From positions 73,675,042 through 73,739,041 of the forward strand of contig CAMZMU010000117.1 of the NCBI GenBank assembly GCA_947311845.1: DNA of 64,000 nucleotides, given 5' to 3'. Shown one piece after another: positions 20,831 to 32,519 of this stretch; the first letter of the stretch is position 1; each line of letters begins with the position of its first letter. Origin of the DNA: Poa pratensis (lineage: Eukaryota > Streptophyta > Magnoliopsida > Poales > Poaceae). Below the pieces are notes generated by a model. That model saw only the letters and a list, made by a program, of their open reading frames with translations, was not told the origin of the DNA and searched no databases. The position numbers and the translations under genes are program-made.

Positions 20831-22984
20831 CGAAAGGCTTTGGCTACGAGTGATCGACTGCTGGCATGATGCCCGCAGGTACCTGCATGTATATCACGAA
20901 GGATGGCTTGGCCATCTTCAAATGCTATGCAACGTTGGAACATACCTGATATGCTGCGTTTGTATAGTTCACCGTTGATGACAGTGTATGCTTTAGATCG
21001 TCGGGTGACACGTCTTGACTCTGTTATGTCTTCGGGTACCTCGCCACGGAGTATGTATGCGAGAAAAGGTTGAGTCCATGTTGGCTCAATGAGGAGTACC
21101 TCGACTGGCGGGTCCTCTGCGCTGGGTGCCTTTTGCTCGACTGGTGCAGTCGATGTAGGAGGTGCTCGTTTCTCCTTTATGGATCTGTGCTCGATGCGCT
21201 CGAGGAAAACACCAGGTGGAACTTGTGCGCCAGTAGAGCCAAGATTGGCAAGCATGTCTGCTTCTTCATTGCTCTCTCTTCCTATGTGCCGCAATTCGCA
21301 GCCATCGAAGCTGCCTTCCAGTGTGTTGTACAAGTCGCGGTAGGCGATCATGTTGTCTGCTATGGCGTCGCAGGCCTTCATTGTTTGCTGCACCACAAGG
21401 TTCGAGTCGCCGTAGATCATCAATCGAGTGCACCCAAGTGCTTTTGCCATCCGCATGCCATGAATCAAGGCTTCGTATTCGGCCTCGTTGTTGGAGGGTA
21501 GTTTGAATCCCATCTGCAGAACATAGCGGAGCTTGTCGCCTTTTGGTGATATGAGGATGACGCCTGCTCCCGCGCCTTCATGTTTCTTGGATCCATCAAA
21601 GTACATAGTCCAAGAGTTGGACACATCTGGTGCTCCTGGGAGCTGAGCTTCAATCCACTCGGTGTGGAAGTCAGGTAAAACTTGTGCTTTGATGGCCTTC
21701 GGGTAGTCATACTTGATGTCTCTTGGTGCTAGCTCGATGAGCCATTTTGCTACTCGCCCAGTCGCATTGGGGTTTGTGAGGATGTCCCCGATCCCCGAAG
21801 TGCTGATTACAGTGATCGGGTGCTCGGAGAAGTAATGCGTCAGCTTCCTTGAGGACATGAACACGGCGTAAGCCAACTTTTGATAGTGCGGGTACCGCTG
21901 CTTTGATGTGGAGAGTACTTCACTTAAGTAATAGACTGGACGTTGTATACTTTGGGCGTGTCCCTCCTCCCTGCGTTCGACTACCAGAACAGTACTTACC
22001 ACCCTGTTGGTTGCAGATACATATAGGTATAGTGGCTCGCGTTCCCTTGGTGCGACGAGGATTGGAGGGCTTGTGAGGACCCGCTTGAGGTCTGTGAAGG
22101 CTGCTACGGCTTCTGGCGTCCACTCGAATTTATCTGCTTTCTTCATCAGCCGATAGAACGGGAGCGCCTTTTCTCCTAGCTTACTGATGAATCGACTGAG
22201 TGCCGCCACTCGACCCGCTAGCTTCTGCACGTCGTGGAGTTTTGAAGGCCTTTGCATCGTCAAGATGGCCTCTATTTTCTCCGGGTCCGATTCGATTCCT
22301 CGAGCTGAGACTAAGTACCCGAGGAGTTGCCCGGCTGGTACACCGAACGTGCACTTCTTCGGGTTGAGCTTGATGTGGAAGTGTTTGAGGTTTGCGAACG
22401 TCTCTCGCAAGTCATCGAGTAGCGTCTTTTCTTCCCTTGTGGTGATGACGATGTCATCTACATAGACCTGGACGTTTCGCCCAATTTGCTTCTTGAGGCA
22501 GTCTTGCATCATGCGCTGGTAGGTTGCACCTGCGTTTTTTAGCCCAAAGGGCATTGTTGTATAGCAGTAGACCCCGAGTGGGGTTATGAACGCCGTTTTC
22601 TTCATCCTCTTCCTTCATCCTTATCTGGTGGTAACCCGAGTAAGCATCCAGGAAGGATAGGCGAGCGCACCCGGCGGTGGAGTCGACGATCTGGTCGATT
22701 CGAGGTAGTGGAAAGTGATCCTTTGGACAGCACTTGTTGAGTGCTGTAAAATCTACGCACATCCGAAGGATATCTGTGTTCTTCTTTTCTACAAGTACGG
22801 GGTTGGCCACCCATTGTGATTTCTTGATCTCTCTGATGAAACCTGCTGCGAGTAGTCTGTCGACCTCTGCTTCGACTGCAGTTCTTTTGGGGCCGGATAT
22901 GCGGCGCATTGTTTGCTTGACTGGTTTAGCATCTGGAAATAGTTGGAGAGAGTGCTCGGCGAATTCCCTGGGAATACCTGGCAT
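20815..22984 (-). pseudogene. RT-RNase H of the truncated gypsy element
   Basis: Two overlapping frames, 22984-22454 and 22605-20806, join at a frameshift near 22600. RT motifs are LRMCVDFTALNKCCPKDHFP, LSFLDAYSGYHQIRM, MPFGLKNAGATYQRM and VYVDDIVITT. RNase H is marked by WTMYFDGSKKHEGAGAG, NNEAEYEALIHGM, MIYGDSNLVV and SNEEADMLANLGS. The C-terminal residues CGHHASSRSLVAKAF are the start of the integrase zinc-binding region, where the element is cut off. Confidence 0.85.
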
Positions 22985-24122
22985 GTCAGCTGGACACCAC
23001 GCAAATATATCCCAGTTCTCACGGAGGAATTCGACGAGCGCGCTTTCCTATGCGATAGGCAGACTCGACGAGACATTGACTGTCTTGGTCGGGTCAGTCG
23101 GGTGCACCTGATGCGACCTTGTGTCATTGGTGGCATTGAATGATCTGTCGACTGCCACCTTCTTGTGTTCTGGCATAAGTGTGCGATCGTTGGAGACCGC
23201 GAGCTCTGCGAGTGTTGCTTCCATGCCGAACATCTCAGAGATTTTGCTGAACTCTCGGTCGCAAGAGTCAGATTTTTGAAAGTTTCCCTTGATTGTGATT
23301 ACTCCTTTTGGTCCAGGCATCTTTACTGGAGGTATGCGTAGTGTGGCACCGCCATGAATCGAGCGAACGTCGGGCGTCCAAGTATAGCATGGTATTGTGA
23401 TTTCCAGTCGACAACTTCGAACTCAATCGACTCTGTCCTGAAGTGGTTCTTGTCCCCGAACGTTACGTCGAGTTGTATGGTGCCTTCTGGGCTTATTGCT
23501 TTCCCTGGAACGATACCGTGGAAGGTATTTGAAGATTTGGCAGGTTTTCGACTGACCTGTTCATTTTGCGTAGCGTATCTGCGAAGATTATGTTTATGCC
23601 GCTCCCACCATCCATGAAGACCTTGGACATGGCGTAGCCTCCTATTTGTGCATCGAGTACCAGAGCGGAGTGCCCTGGGCGAACAACCGATGGAGGGTGG
23701 TCCTCTTTGCTGAAGCTTATTGGAGTTTCAGATCCCTTCAAATACTCGGTTACAGCAGGAGGTGACATGACCGCCATGTTTACTTGTCGGGTGCGAAGTT
23801 TTTGCTCCCTGTTGGAAGGTCGACCTTTCTGTATCATGTACATCTGCCCTGGGGCGGAGGGTATTGAGGTTCTTCCACCCGAGGTACAGGTTGTATGGCA
23901 CCGCCAGATTTCCACCTGCGCCAGGCTGTGGTGGAGGGGTGGTGCCATTAGAACAGGCACGTTGTTTGGCTGAGGCACGTGTGCAGGTGCTTGTGCGTTT
24001 GCGGCTGCTGCCTTTATGCGGTTTACGTAATCAGTCGCCATTTGGTCGAACTCCCTGCAGTTCCTCATCGAGTGATTGGATCGCAGTTTCCGTCGTCCCC
24101 CTTGTACAGGTGGAATCTGCAA
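22985..24122 (-). pseudogene. Protease region of the truncated gypsy element
   Basis: VFMDGGSGINIIFADTLRKM at about 23640-23580 is the aspartic protease active-site region. LVLDAQIGGYAMSK precedes it. Downstream coding similarity continues in another frame (GVITIKGNFQKSDSCDREF, 23300-23230), so the protease-to-RT stretch carries at least one frameshift. Confidence 0.7.
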
Positions 24123-24996
24123 TCAGCGTCCATCTTTTCTTCGAATGATCGCTCAGATTGTGCCCGTGACTTGCGCCAGTCCTTCCTCTTGTAGCTATCA
24201 CTGCGTTGGCTACGGTCTCGACTGTCCGACGATCGTCTCGACTGTCCCGGCGATCACCTCGACTGTCTCGCCGATCTTCCGACCGTCGGTCGCTTCTGTC
24301 CTGGTCATTGTGGGGTGTAGAGAACCCAGCCGCCATGAATTCGGGTCTGTCGTCGTCGTAGTGACGTTTTGAACGTTTGCGCCTTCGATCGTCTCTGTAT
24401 GAGTCTCTGCGGCTTCGACTGCCGCTTTCATGATTGTCACGGGGTGAGGACCCGCGTGTTGTGCGCGCCATGTCTTCTCCGTCTGCCCACTCAGTCGCGG
24501 TCATCAAGAGGTTAGCCACAGAGGTTGGCTTTTTGCGACCAAGTGCTTCTTTGAAGTCATGCCTGGCGAGGCCCATGATGAAAGCATCCATGGCCATATC
24601 TTCTGAAATTACTCCGACTGAGTTGCGTATCTCAGTCCATCGTCTGATGTATGATCTCAACGTTTCGCCTGACCGTTGAACGCAGGCTCGCAGCTCTTCG
24701 AATGTTTTTGGTCGCTCGCATAGAGGCTCGAAGTTTTTGATGAAGTCCGCGCGGAAGTGGTCCCACGAGTCGTATGTTGATGGAGGTAGAGCTTTGAGCC
24801 AGTCGCGGGCTGTGCCTTCTAGCATCAGTCGTATGTATTGCATGGCTGTGGTGTTTGTGCCTCGCTGGCACGCAACAGCCAGCCTGTAATCTTCTAACCA
24901 CCCTGAAGGCTCTTGTCTTCCCGTGTACTTGGGTTGCTCAGATGTGAGTTTGAACCCTTTGGGCATCCTGTCTCGCGGACGCGTCGAGTGAAACAC
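24031..24996 (-). CDS. gag of the truncated gypsy element
   Basis: The 321-codon frame contains a retrotransposon gag domain at about residues 25-165 (EDYRLAVACQRGTNTTAMQY, TYDSWDHFRADFIKNFEPLC, SGETLRSYIRRWTEIRNSVG). A basic, Arg/Asp/Ser-rich tail with RRDSR repeats follows (about 190-265). A Gag protein of this type assembles the particle around the RNA. The frame overlaps the protease frame. Confidence 0.8.
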   Translation of the reverse strand: MFHSTRPRDRMPKGFKLTSEQPKYTGRQEPSGWLEDYRLAVACQRGTNTTAMQYIRLMLEGTARDWLKALPPSTYDSWDHFRADFIKNFEPLCERPKTFEELRACVQRSGETLRSYIRRWTEIRNSVGVISEDMAMDAFIMGLARHDFKEALGRKKPTSVANLLMTATEWADGEDMARTTRGSSPRDNHESGSRSRRDSYRDDRRRKRSKRHYDDDRPEFMAAGFSTPHNDQDRSDRRSEDRRDSRGDRRDSRDDRRTVETVANAVIATRGRTGASHGHNLSDHSKKRWTLIADSTCTRGTTETAIQSLDEELQGVRPNGD

Positions 24997-26600
24997 AGAG
25001 CTCCGTGTTGCTCAGGTTCTGATCAGAGTATGAATCGCTACTGTAAGATCTGCGTGATCTGCTTCTGGATCTGCGCCTGCGTGAGCTGCTTCTTTCCTTC
25101 GAGTGGTGGCGGCGACCACTGTGATGATGCTCTTCACGACGCGTGTCAGCTATGGCACGATCACGACTCCCACCTGGAGCGTTTGGGACCTGGCGTATGG
25201 CCTTCGCAGCTAAGGCGAGTGATTTGATCTGTTGGCGATGTAGTTTTGCATTGGGGTCGTCCGCTGGAGGCTTGATTGCTTCTAGATATGCTGCGGCAGT
25301 GAAGAGTGCACCCGCCGCTGTTTTGGGTACTGGCACTCCTTCCTCGTCATATGTCATGAAGGAGTTGCCCAAGTTGCGGGTGAGCGCCGCTCTCTCGTCC
25401 GGCGAGAGGTGTGATAACCTTGATCTAGGTCTTGTATCTGCTCGCCCGGTGGAGCTCAGGGAGAGCTGTCTTCTTCGCGCACTCGATAAGCTAGCTTGCT
25501 TTTTGCGTTCTTCGAGTGTCGCCCTAACCTGTCGCAGTCGAAGTGACTCCTGCCAGTTGAAGTACTGGAAGGTCAACATCTCCTCTTGTGTTGCGTCTGC
25601 TGGCATCATCGTGCACTCCGTGATAACTTTATCTGCTTTTGCTGCCATCTCAGCAGTGATTGTGAGAGTTGTGACTCCGTCCGGCATAGTAACTGTGCAC
25701 GGGAATTCTGTAGGCCTTCGGCTGGCCGCAGCATCTGATGATTCTGCGGCGATGGCGACGTAGACCTGCTGGGGTATCACCCGGGGTATTGTATGTGCTT
25801 TCGAGTCCCGTCATGGACTCGACATCGTCGTCAAGACTCATGTCGGAGTCGATATGCGTCGAGTGGTCCTCCTGGATGGATCTCGCAGTCGATGCCTTCA
25901 TCGCCCATGCTCATCTCGGCGTCAGCGAAGCTGTTATGAATCTCGGAGTCGAGGTTGTTGTCGATGCAGATCTCGGAGTCGACGTGGTTGTCGATATGAG
26001 TCTCAGGCTCGTTGAAGTCGCTGAAGGAGATCCCGCAGTCGATGCTATCCTCGAGTGGAAGATCGATCTCGGGGTTGTTTATGCGGTATGCTGACTCAGC
26101 CTCCTCACCTTCGAGCTCCTCCATGAGCTTGTTAAGTTCTCGAGTTGAGATGGATGTTGCAGACGAGCAAGTTTGGAGGATCGACGATGGTATGGACGCA
26201 GACGATGGATCCGCAGTCGAAGGAGCCGCAACCGATGGAGCCTCGGGTGCGGATGTCGTGAGTTGACGTGGATCTGTCAAGTCCTGCACACCAAGCTTGT
26301 TGACGAAAAAATTGAACGAACCAACGGTTAAGCCCAAACCTGACTCGAGATCGGAGAAGGTCTCCTGGAATTCTGGCGAGTGTGGCTCGAAATCCATCAG
26401 AGGATCTGATGTGCTTTTTGCGGGTGAAGCTGGCGTGCTGCCGTTTGTCGAGTGCGTCGGCGAGTTGCCGTGTGTTGCCCGAGTAGGCGAGTTCTGGTTT
26501 GTTGATGCAGCCGGCGAGTTGCCGTTTGTAGATCCGATCGGCGAGTCGCCGTTCTCCGATGGAACCGAAGGAACCGTGAGTCCAGCACTATTCTTTCCCA
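24938..26600 (-). other. Leader ORFs upstream of gag in the truncated gypsy element
   Basis: Two frames follow the primer binding site: 26712-25831 (Asn/Ser/Pro-rich repeats of the NGNSP type, then a Ser- and Asp-rich region) and 25780-24938 (Arg/Ser-rich, with RSRSRSRRSYSS near the end). I recognise no catalytic domain. They may be the N-terminal part of a long Gag polyprotein. Confidence 0.5.
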
Positions 26601-26612
26601 CAGACGGCGCCA
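26598..26612 (-). other. Primer binding site of the truncated gypsy element
   Basis: TGGCGCCGTCTGTGG lies two bases inside the end of the 5' LTR on the minus strand, the normal position and form for many plant gypsy elements. Confidence 0.65.
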
Positions 26613-26614
26613 AT

Positions 26615-27106
26615 TGACGAGGTGTACCCTCATCAAATCCCATGGTTAAGTACCTAGGGTTGAGATTATGGGGAGAGAACGTGGTAGTACTGGTGGTTTC
26701 GTCGGCTGACAAGCAGAGGCAAAGATTTACCCAGGTTCAGGCCCCTCGGGTGGAGGTAAAGACCCTACTTCCTGCTTGTCTGGTATTGATTGTGGATTAT
26801 GCGATTACAGGGAGGCTCCGGCGAGATGACTATCTCGCAAGAGCTTTGGTGGTTCGAGTCTGGCTTCGGCCTAGATCGGCACCCCTCCCAGCCTTTAAAT
26901 AGGCTGGGTCTCGGGAGTACGTAACCGACCTAGTTTACATGTAAGGAAAGTCCAAACCGACTATGCCTATGTCTAGTCTTGGAAGGTACTCCATCCTCTT
27001 GGGCCTCTTGTCTTGGGCTTCGAATAGGTTCTTCGATATTGGGCCTTAGTCGTCACGTGCACCAGGTACCCTCACGGTAGGGTACCCGAGATATATACCC
27101 ATGTCA
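26615..27106 (-). repeat. 5' LTR (492 bp) of the truncated gypsy element
   Basis: On the minus strand it begins TGACATGGGTATATATCTCG and ends GGGTACACCTCGTCA. It contains a palindromic GGTACCCTCACGGTAGGGTACC-like block near its start and a TATTTAAAGG core-promoter candidate at about 26893-26903. No second copy is in the window. Confidence 0.75.
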
Positions 27107-27400
27107 GTGATATTCTTGCGTTCAAAGAATTTGCCCAACTCTGGACAATTCTTCTTGGACTTGCACCAGTGGAACACGAGGACATGCTGGCGCATGGCGA
27201 GTTGCAGGACAGCCATGCGCCGACGATCACGGGTGTACTCGATGTCAAGGCCGATGAACCGATGCTTCTCCTCTGCTACCATTCCTCGTACTTGTTGAGG
27301 ATCCGCTCCACGGTATGCTCCTCGTTCGTGTACACCACCTCCAGAACGGTGCGTGGGTATGGACGGTAGTTGTCTCTGTTATTCTGTTGCGGTCGTCCAT
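27107..27400 (-). pseudogene. Captured 3'-5' exonuclease (WRN/RNase D-like) gene fragment
   Basis: On the minus strand the pieces NRDNYRPYPRTVLEVVYTNE and then KHRFIGLDIEYTRDRRRMAV, LQLAMRQHVLVFHWC are the N-terminal part of grass proteins with a DEDD-type 3'-5' exonuclease domain. The D-I-E in GLDIEYT would be the first catalytic pair. A frameshift at about 27280 separates the two pieces. The fragment is cut at KFFERKNIT by the gypsy LTR. It is a non-functional remnant carried by the CACTA element. Confidence 0.6.
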
Positions 27401-28229
27401 GGCGGGTGGGGGATTGGGGTGGAACGAGGAAGAAGAGAAGGAAGGAATGCGAACTGTCTGCCACCAAACAGAGCAGTTCCTGGATATTTGCCGTTGATCT
27501 TAGCAGTTTCTCGAAAATGGCAACCGAACAAAACAGTTGCTGGAAAATAGCCACCGATTTTTTTAATATCCAGATGTATTTTGTACATTTCGCTAATAGT
27601 TTTTTTTTCTTTCACGCAGGAGTTTATTTCGGCAACACTGCATAAAAGTACCAATCTATCATTCCGAGAACCAGAAAACTTAAGGCAAGGAAATTTCGTG
27701 GATACTGGTCTTGGAGTGGGTACTGCGACGACCGAGAGCTCATAGAAGGTGAGCTCCAAGTCAAAGATGGAAGGCTGGCCTTCCTTCTTGTTAGGTTAGT
27801 TGCTTATAGGTTTAGAGTTCATGATTGTAGTCAAAGTGTAATAGGTGATATTACATTATGCCAATGTGTGATGGATATGATTGTAGTCAAATTGTAAAAA
27901 ACAGTGATATTATTGTATACCAATGTAATGATGGCATTTGTTCTATGTTATGAATTGAATAACGTTTTATTGCATTGTGCAATCAGCCTTTCATGTATTA
28001 TGGCATATAACCGAAATATGAGAAAAGCTCAGTGCAAACGGGTAGATGGAAAACTCCGTATCTGATGAAGGAAAACTAAGGAAACGGAGGTCTGCGCACA
28101 ACCGTTGCCAAATGGAGACCTCATCGGAAACGGTTTTTGGCCTCCGTTACCGATGAATGCCTTCACATCAGTGACAGGGTCGGGGACACGGACCCTTTCT
28201 CCGTTGCCGAAGGGGTTTTTGGCCCGTTT
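27401..28229. other. Right subterminal region of the CACTA element
   Basis: No coding sequence is visible. Three near-repeats of AACAGTTGCTGGAAAAT/TCCTGGATATTTGCC occur at 27470-27560. Dense GGAAACGG/CCGTTGCC motifs lie at 28060-28229, as expected for transposase-binding subterminal repeats. Confidence 0.6.
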
Positions 28230-28999
28230 CCGATGTGTCGTTCTGTACTAGTGGTCATAGGTGTTGCTCCATCTGGGACAACAAGGAAGATCAAATCACA
28301 GCCGCCCGAGTTGTTGGATCTTTACCATGAGCTGAGTTATGATGATCTCCGTAGAGTGCAGCGTGGTAAGATAAGGAACATTCAATTTCCGGCCATCAGG
28401 TACTTCACATATTCTCTTGCCACGAGTGTGCTTGCTAGAGAGAACACTAGTAATATTTCTAGCTATCATCTAGCTTTTCTTGCTACTGCACTTAAAAATG
28501 ATAAAACCTACAACCTTGGTGCCTTGATTGCTCGCCGCCTTGCCACCAAAGGTCCCATCTTTGGAGGTATCATTGCTGCACGTGTTTTAGCTGACTTGGT
28601 CTTTCTGTTGATCCTTCTGATGAATTATTGATTCCGGAAAGACTTGATCTTGCTGCCATGAAACTTCATGATTTTGTTACTACTAATTCATATAATGGAC
28701 ATTTGATGTATAGAGTTGTTTTTGCTAATGGACCTGAGCTAGAGGTCCGGCTTCCACAGCCTAGTTTGTTCAGTGTTTTCAGGGGTCCTCTATCATATTC
28801 GAGGGAGGATTTGGACAACCACCTCGGTGCACCGGATTTCCATTTTCAGCACTACCCTGAGGACCGACAGGAGACCTTCGTGGCGCCCCCTGAGGACTAC
28901 ACCGTGTACCACGGTGGTGCATCCTCGAGCTTTTACCCGGACGAGGAACCCTCCTCGTCACACACTGAGGGCGCGCCTAGCTGGCGGCCATGGGGATGA

Positions 29000-30982
29000 T
29001 TGGTCTCCCACTTAGGACAAAAGCCTAAGCTTGGGGGGAGGTATGCCGACAAGTTCACTCATTTTATCATATTCATATCATGTCGGTACTTTGTGTATCC
29101 ATGTTTTAGTTTGTTTCTTTTCTTTTCGCTTTTGTTTCTTGTATCCATTTATTTTCGCAAAACACCAAAAGACCAAAAATATTTCCTTTATTTCTCTTGC
29201 TTTTGAATTTGTAGTGCTAGTTTACTTTATTTTTCATTTCGGTTTGTTATTCAAAAATCCAAAAAGATTTTGCTTTGTTTGCTTGTTTCTTTCTATGCTT
29301 GCTTTAATTCGAAAACCCAAAAATATTTGTTGTTCTTCTGCCGTTTTGTTTCAGAGTTGAAATTTTCCGTGGTTCCACTTGGGCTTGGTTATCATTTCAC
29401 ATCATTCAAGCCAAACAAGTGAAAAGCAATAATGACGATTACGACAATCCGGATGTGGTAAAAGGCTGGTATGAACTCTATTTGTTTTTCATTTTTGTAA
29501 ATATACCTACTCATGTGAACATGCTTAGCTATCATGGTAGTGGTTATGTTATTTAATGATTGCTTAGTAGTTCATGTCTTCTTATGGTCAGTACCAAATT
29601 GCTAATAGTGAATAACATGTCATATAGGTATTACATGCATTGTTCTATTCGTAAAACGGTATGGCAGGATGGTATCCTCCTCTGAATAATTCACTTGATT
29701 CGACTTGGCACATGCTCACACATGTTATTACTGAAAAATAAAAGTCAATTAAGCCTTGATGATCTATTTTGCCTCAGAGTTTTAGTATCATCTTTATGCC
29801 TCCGTTAATTTTATTTTGTCGCAAGCATGATTATGACCGTTATCGCTCTCGTGGTTGTCGCTTCCCAGTCTATTGCTAGCCTTCACTTGTACTGAGCGGG
29901 AATGCTGCTCGTGCATCCAAATCCTTTAAACCAAGTTATCCCAAAGAGTCCACCAAAAATTCCTATGCATGGTATTTCAGGCCATTCCAAGTAAATTTGC
30001 ATGTGCTACCTTTAAAACTTTCAAAATATTTCCCTTTTTGTGTCAATGTTTACTAGCTCATGAGGAATTAGTGTGGTTATTCTTTATTCTATTTGTCAAA
30101 TGGACTTTTACACCTGGACTAGCGGCATATACATCCGCTTATCCTCTAATTTTGCAAAAAGAGCTGGCAACGGGGTGCCCAGTCCCAATTAATTACAACT
30201 TTAACCATTAATTCTCTTCACACTTTTGCCCTGATTCATCAGTAAGCAATGACAAACAGTGAAATACCTGATGTGTGTAAACCAAAGAGAAAGAGGGATG
30301 ATCTGCCTTGCTGGTAGAAATAACGTCCTTCATGGGAGCCGCTCTTAAAAGTCCGTTTGACAGGTAGAATACTGTTCTCACCCGCTACCATTCGTTGACA
30401 ATTAACAAACACCTCTCAAAACATTTTTACCTCTGTTTTTAAAATAAAAGCTCTAGCACGTGTTAATCCCTGCTTCCCTCTGCGAAGGACCAATCTTTTA
30501 TTTTTATGTTGAGTCACCATCCTTTCTTTGAGCACTTCTTCGAGAGCATAACTGTCGTTCTTAGTGTAATGTGCTTGTCCCAGATACGATTAATTGAGGC
30601 ATAGCTATGATACTCTTATCTTTGATATCTTTATATCTAGTCTTCACTTGAACTTCAGAGGTGCCTTGGCATTTATGTTTTGCCCTTCAAATAAAGGCAA
30701 GCGAGATACCACTTTGTCATATCTTTTACGAACATTGCAATTCTTGTGGATAGATGTATGCTATGTTATTCATTCTTAGTACTTTGGTATCTTTTCATGA
30801 TTTGCAGAACTACTAGGTGTCATTATTTGCATGGTTCCTATTATGAATTGCTAAGTAATTGATCATATAGTAAGTATGTATACATCATATGAAGCAAATG
30901 TGTTCGTAAAAGTTTCTTTTATCGCACTCAGTTGTTAACTGAATTGCTTGAGGACAAGCAATAAGCTAAGCTTGGGGGGAGT
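29000..30982 (+). other. 3' non-coding region and polypurine tract of the Athila-like element
   Basis: It is AT-rich without long ORFs. It ends GAGGACAAGCAATAAGC and CTTGGGGGGAG (30971-30981) immediately before the LTR, which is the plus-strand priming site. The part from about 29830 to 30480 has a close inverted counterpart at 45360-46000 in another gypsy element. Confidence 0.7.
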
Positions 30983-32372
30983 TGATACGTCCAAAACGTA
31001 TCTACTTTTCCGAACACTTTTGCTATTGTTTTACCTCTAATTTGTGACATTTGAATGCAACTAACACGGACTAACGCTGTTTTCAGCAGAATTGCCTTGG
31101 TGTCTTGTTTTTGTGCAGAAAGTCAAAGTTTCAGGAAAATTCCAGAAAAATTCCAGAAATTCTATTTTTTCAGAAGACCCACGGAGCCAGAAGACGAACC
31201 GAAGAGGGGCACAGGGGCCCACACGCACCCAGGCGCGGGTGGGCCCTTGGCGCGCCGAGGGGTGGTGTGGCCACCCTGTGTGGCCCCCGACGCTCCCCTT
31301 TGGACTACTTAAAGCCTCTGACCTAAAAACTTCGGGGGATCGACGCTTTTTCCAAAAACCTTCCAGAGCTCCGCCGCCATCGAAAACCCTATTTTGGGAT
31401 CAGAAACTCCGTTCTGGCACCCTGCCGGGACGGGGAATTGGAGGAGATCATCGCCATCATCATCACCGCCACCTCTCCATCGACCATCCATGACTCCCCC
31501 ATCCATGTGTGAGTAATTCCCCGCTGTAGGCTGAGGGGATGGTAGGGATTGGATGAGATCATTCATGTAATAGTTGTGAGATTTGTTAGGGCATGGTGCC
31601 TAGTATCCATCGGTAGTACTTTATGTCATTGTTGCAACTTGTTATGCTTAATGCTTGACACTTAGGGCCCGAGTGCCATGATCTCAATCTGAACATGTTA
31701 TTGAATCATGAGAATAATTATTGTTTTGGATCATATCTATAAGTTGTATACACACGTCACTGTCCGGAACCCAAGGCCCCAAAGTGACAGAAATTGGGAT
31801 AACCGGAGGGGATGGTTGCGACGTGAGGATCACATGTGTTCACGGAGTGTTAATGCTTTGCTCCGGTGCTTTATTAAAAGGAGCACCTTAATTACCAGTA
31901 GTTTCCCTTGAGGCCCCGCTGCAAACGGGCTGGTAGGACAAAAGATGTTGTGCAAGTTTCTCATTGCGAGCACGTACGACTAAATACGGAACACATGCCT
32001 ATGATTGATTATTACTTGGATACCTTATTATTATTCTGCAATTGCCCTATGTATGACTATTTCATGAATTATCTTATCCATGCAACGCCCGTTCATCCAT
32101 CCCTATGCCTACAGTATTTTAATCCTGCTGTCTACTGCAATTATTACTGTTGTCTTTATTTTACTGCTGCTATTATTTCACTACTGCTACTGTCATAAAA
32201 CTGTTGCTACTGATAAACTGTGTCGAGCAAGTCTACTTCCAGGTGCAGCTGAACTGACAAATCATCTGTCAAGGCTTATAAATATTCTTTGGCTCCCCTT
32301 GTGTCGAATCAATAAATTTGGGTTTTACTTCCCTCGAAGACTGTTGCGATCCCCTATACTTGTGGGTCATCA
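30983..32372 (+). repeat. 3' LTR (1390 bp) of the Athila-like element
   Basis: It begins TGATACGTCCAAAACGTATC after the polypurine tract and ends CCTATACTTGTGGGTCATCA. TG/CA termini and the TGATACGTC start are typical of Triticeae Athila-like gypsy LTRs. The 5' partner LTR is not in the window. Confidence 0.85.
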
Positions 32373-32422
32373 CTCCCCCCCTTAAATCTTTCCACAACGG
32401 TTACATTTGGGCATGTTTTCAT

Positions 32423-32519
32423 GCAAGGAATAGACAAGAAGCTGCTGGTGCTTTATGGAACTTGTCGTTTCATGATAAATTGTGAATCCATGACCCCTGC
32501 TGGTGGCGCTGAAGCTCTG
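32423..32519 (+). pseudogene. Armadillo-repeat exon fragment (ARABIDILLO-like)
   Basis: The frame reads RNRQEAAGALWNLSFHDK, the signature of ARM repeats in plant ARABIDILLO-type F-box/ARM proteins. A one-base shift after that moves the sequence for ESMTPAGGAEAL into another frame. A donor-like GTATGTG follows at 32520. Only one repeat is present. The fragment is broken and probably captured or left over from a deleted gene. Confidence 0.6.

Larger units (their letters stand above)
20815..27106 (-). mobile_element. Truncated Ty3/gypsy element inside the CACTA transposon
   Basis: On the minus strand it has a complete 5' LTR (27106-26615), a primer binding site, gag, protease, RT and RNase H. 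It stops abruptly at about 20815 in the zinc-binding region before the integrase core. Integrase, polypurine tract and 3' LTR are missing. RT-RNase H sequence and gene order resemble the Tat-like element at 3126-16152, but the family is different. Its intact LTR end sits in the captured exonuclease fragment, so it inserted there. Its other end was lost in a deletion. Confidence 0.8.
19454..28253. mobile_element. Non-autonomous CACTA DNA transposon with captured genes
   Basis: The ends form perfect 24-bp terminal inverted repeats: CACTAGTACAGAACGACACA at the left (19454 on) and its complement, ending TGTACTAGTG, at 28253. The target duplication GTC is at 19451-19453 and 28254-28256. Subterminal repeats of the type GGAAACGG or GGCAACGG, in both orientations, fill about 19485-19690, 20640-20680 and 28060-28240. 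No TNP2-type transposase is present, so it would need a helper. The cargo is a B3-domain ORF, the start of another gene, a truncated gypsy element and an exonuclease gene fragment. Confidence 0.92.
19055..28999 (+). pseudogene. ATHILA-type ORF, split by a CACTA transposon and frameshifted
   Basis: The first part, 19055-19453, encodes a polar start and then a region typical of plant ATHILA ORF-1 proteins (FMQDERPQYARLTKIFVESF, VEFKIYDRACNM). The CACTA element enters after the codons for FCRV. The coding sequence resumes after the repeated GTC at 28254-28256 (SQPPELLDLYHELSYDDLRR; LGALIARRLATKGPIFGG). A second break near 28600 shifts the frame into 28628-28999, which encodes the acidic, Pro-rich C-terminus. 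Such proteins are common in Triticeae Athila-like elements and have no proven enzymatic role. This copy is inactivated by both the insertion and the frameshift. Confidence 0.8.
16153..32372 (+). mobile_element. Athila-like Ty3/gypsy element, 5' end missing
   Basis: Past the nested element at its left, this AT-richer unit contains a gag-protease ORF, a spacer with a spliced leader, an ATHILA-type ORF interrupted by a CACTA transposon, a 2 kb non-coding region, a polypurine tract (CTTGGGGGGAG, 30971-30981) and a 3' LTR (30983-32372). No RT, RNase H or integrase is present between protease and the ATHILA ORF, so the family copy seems non-autonomous. The 5' LTR, primer site and gag N-terminus are absent from the window, lost with the 5' tip of the element nested in it. 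Confidence 0.8.
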
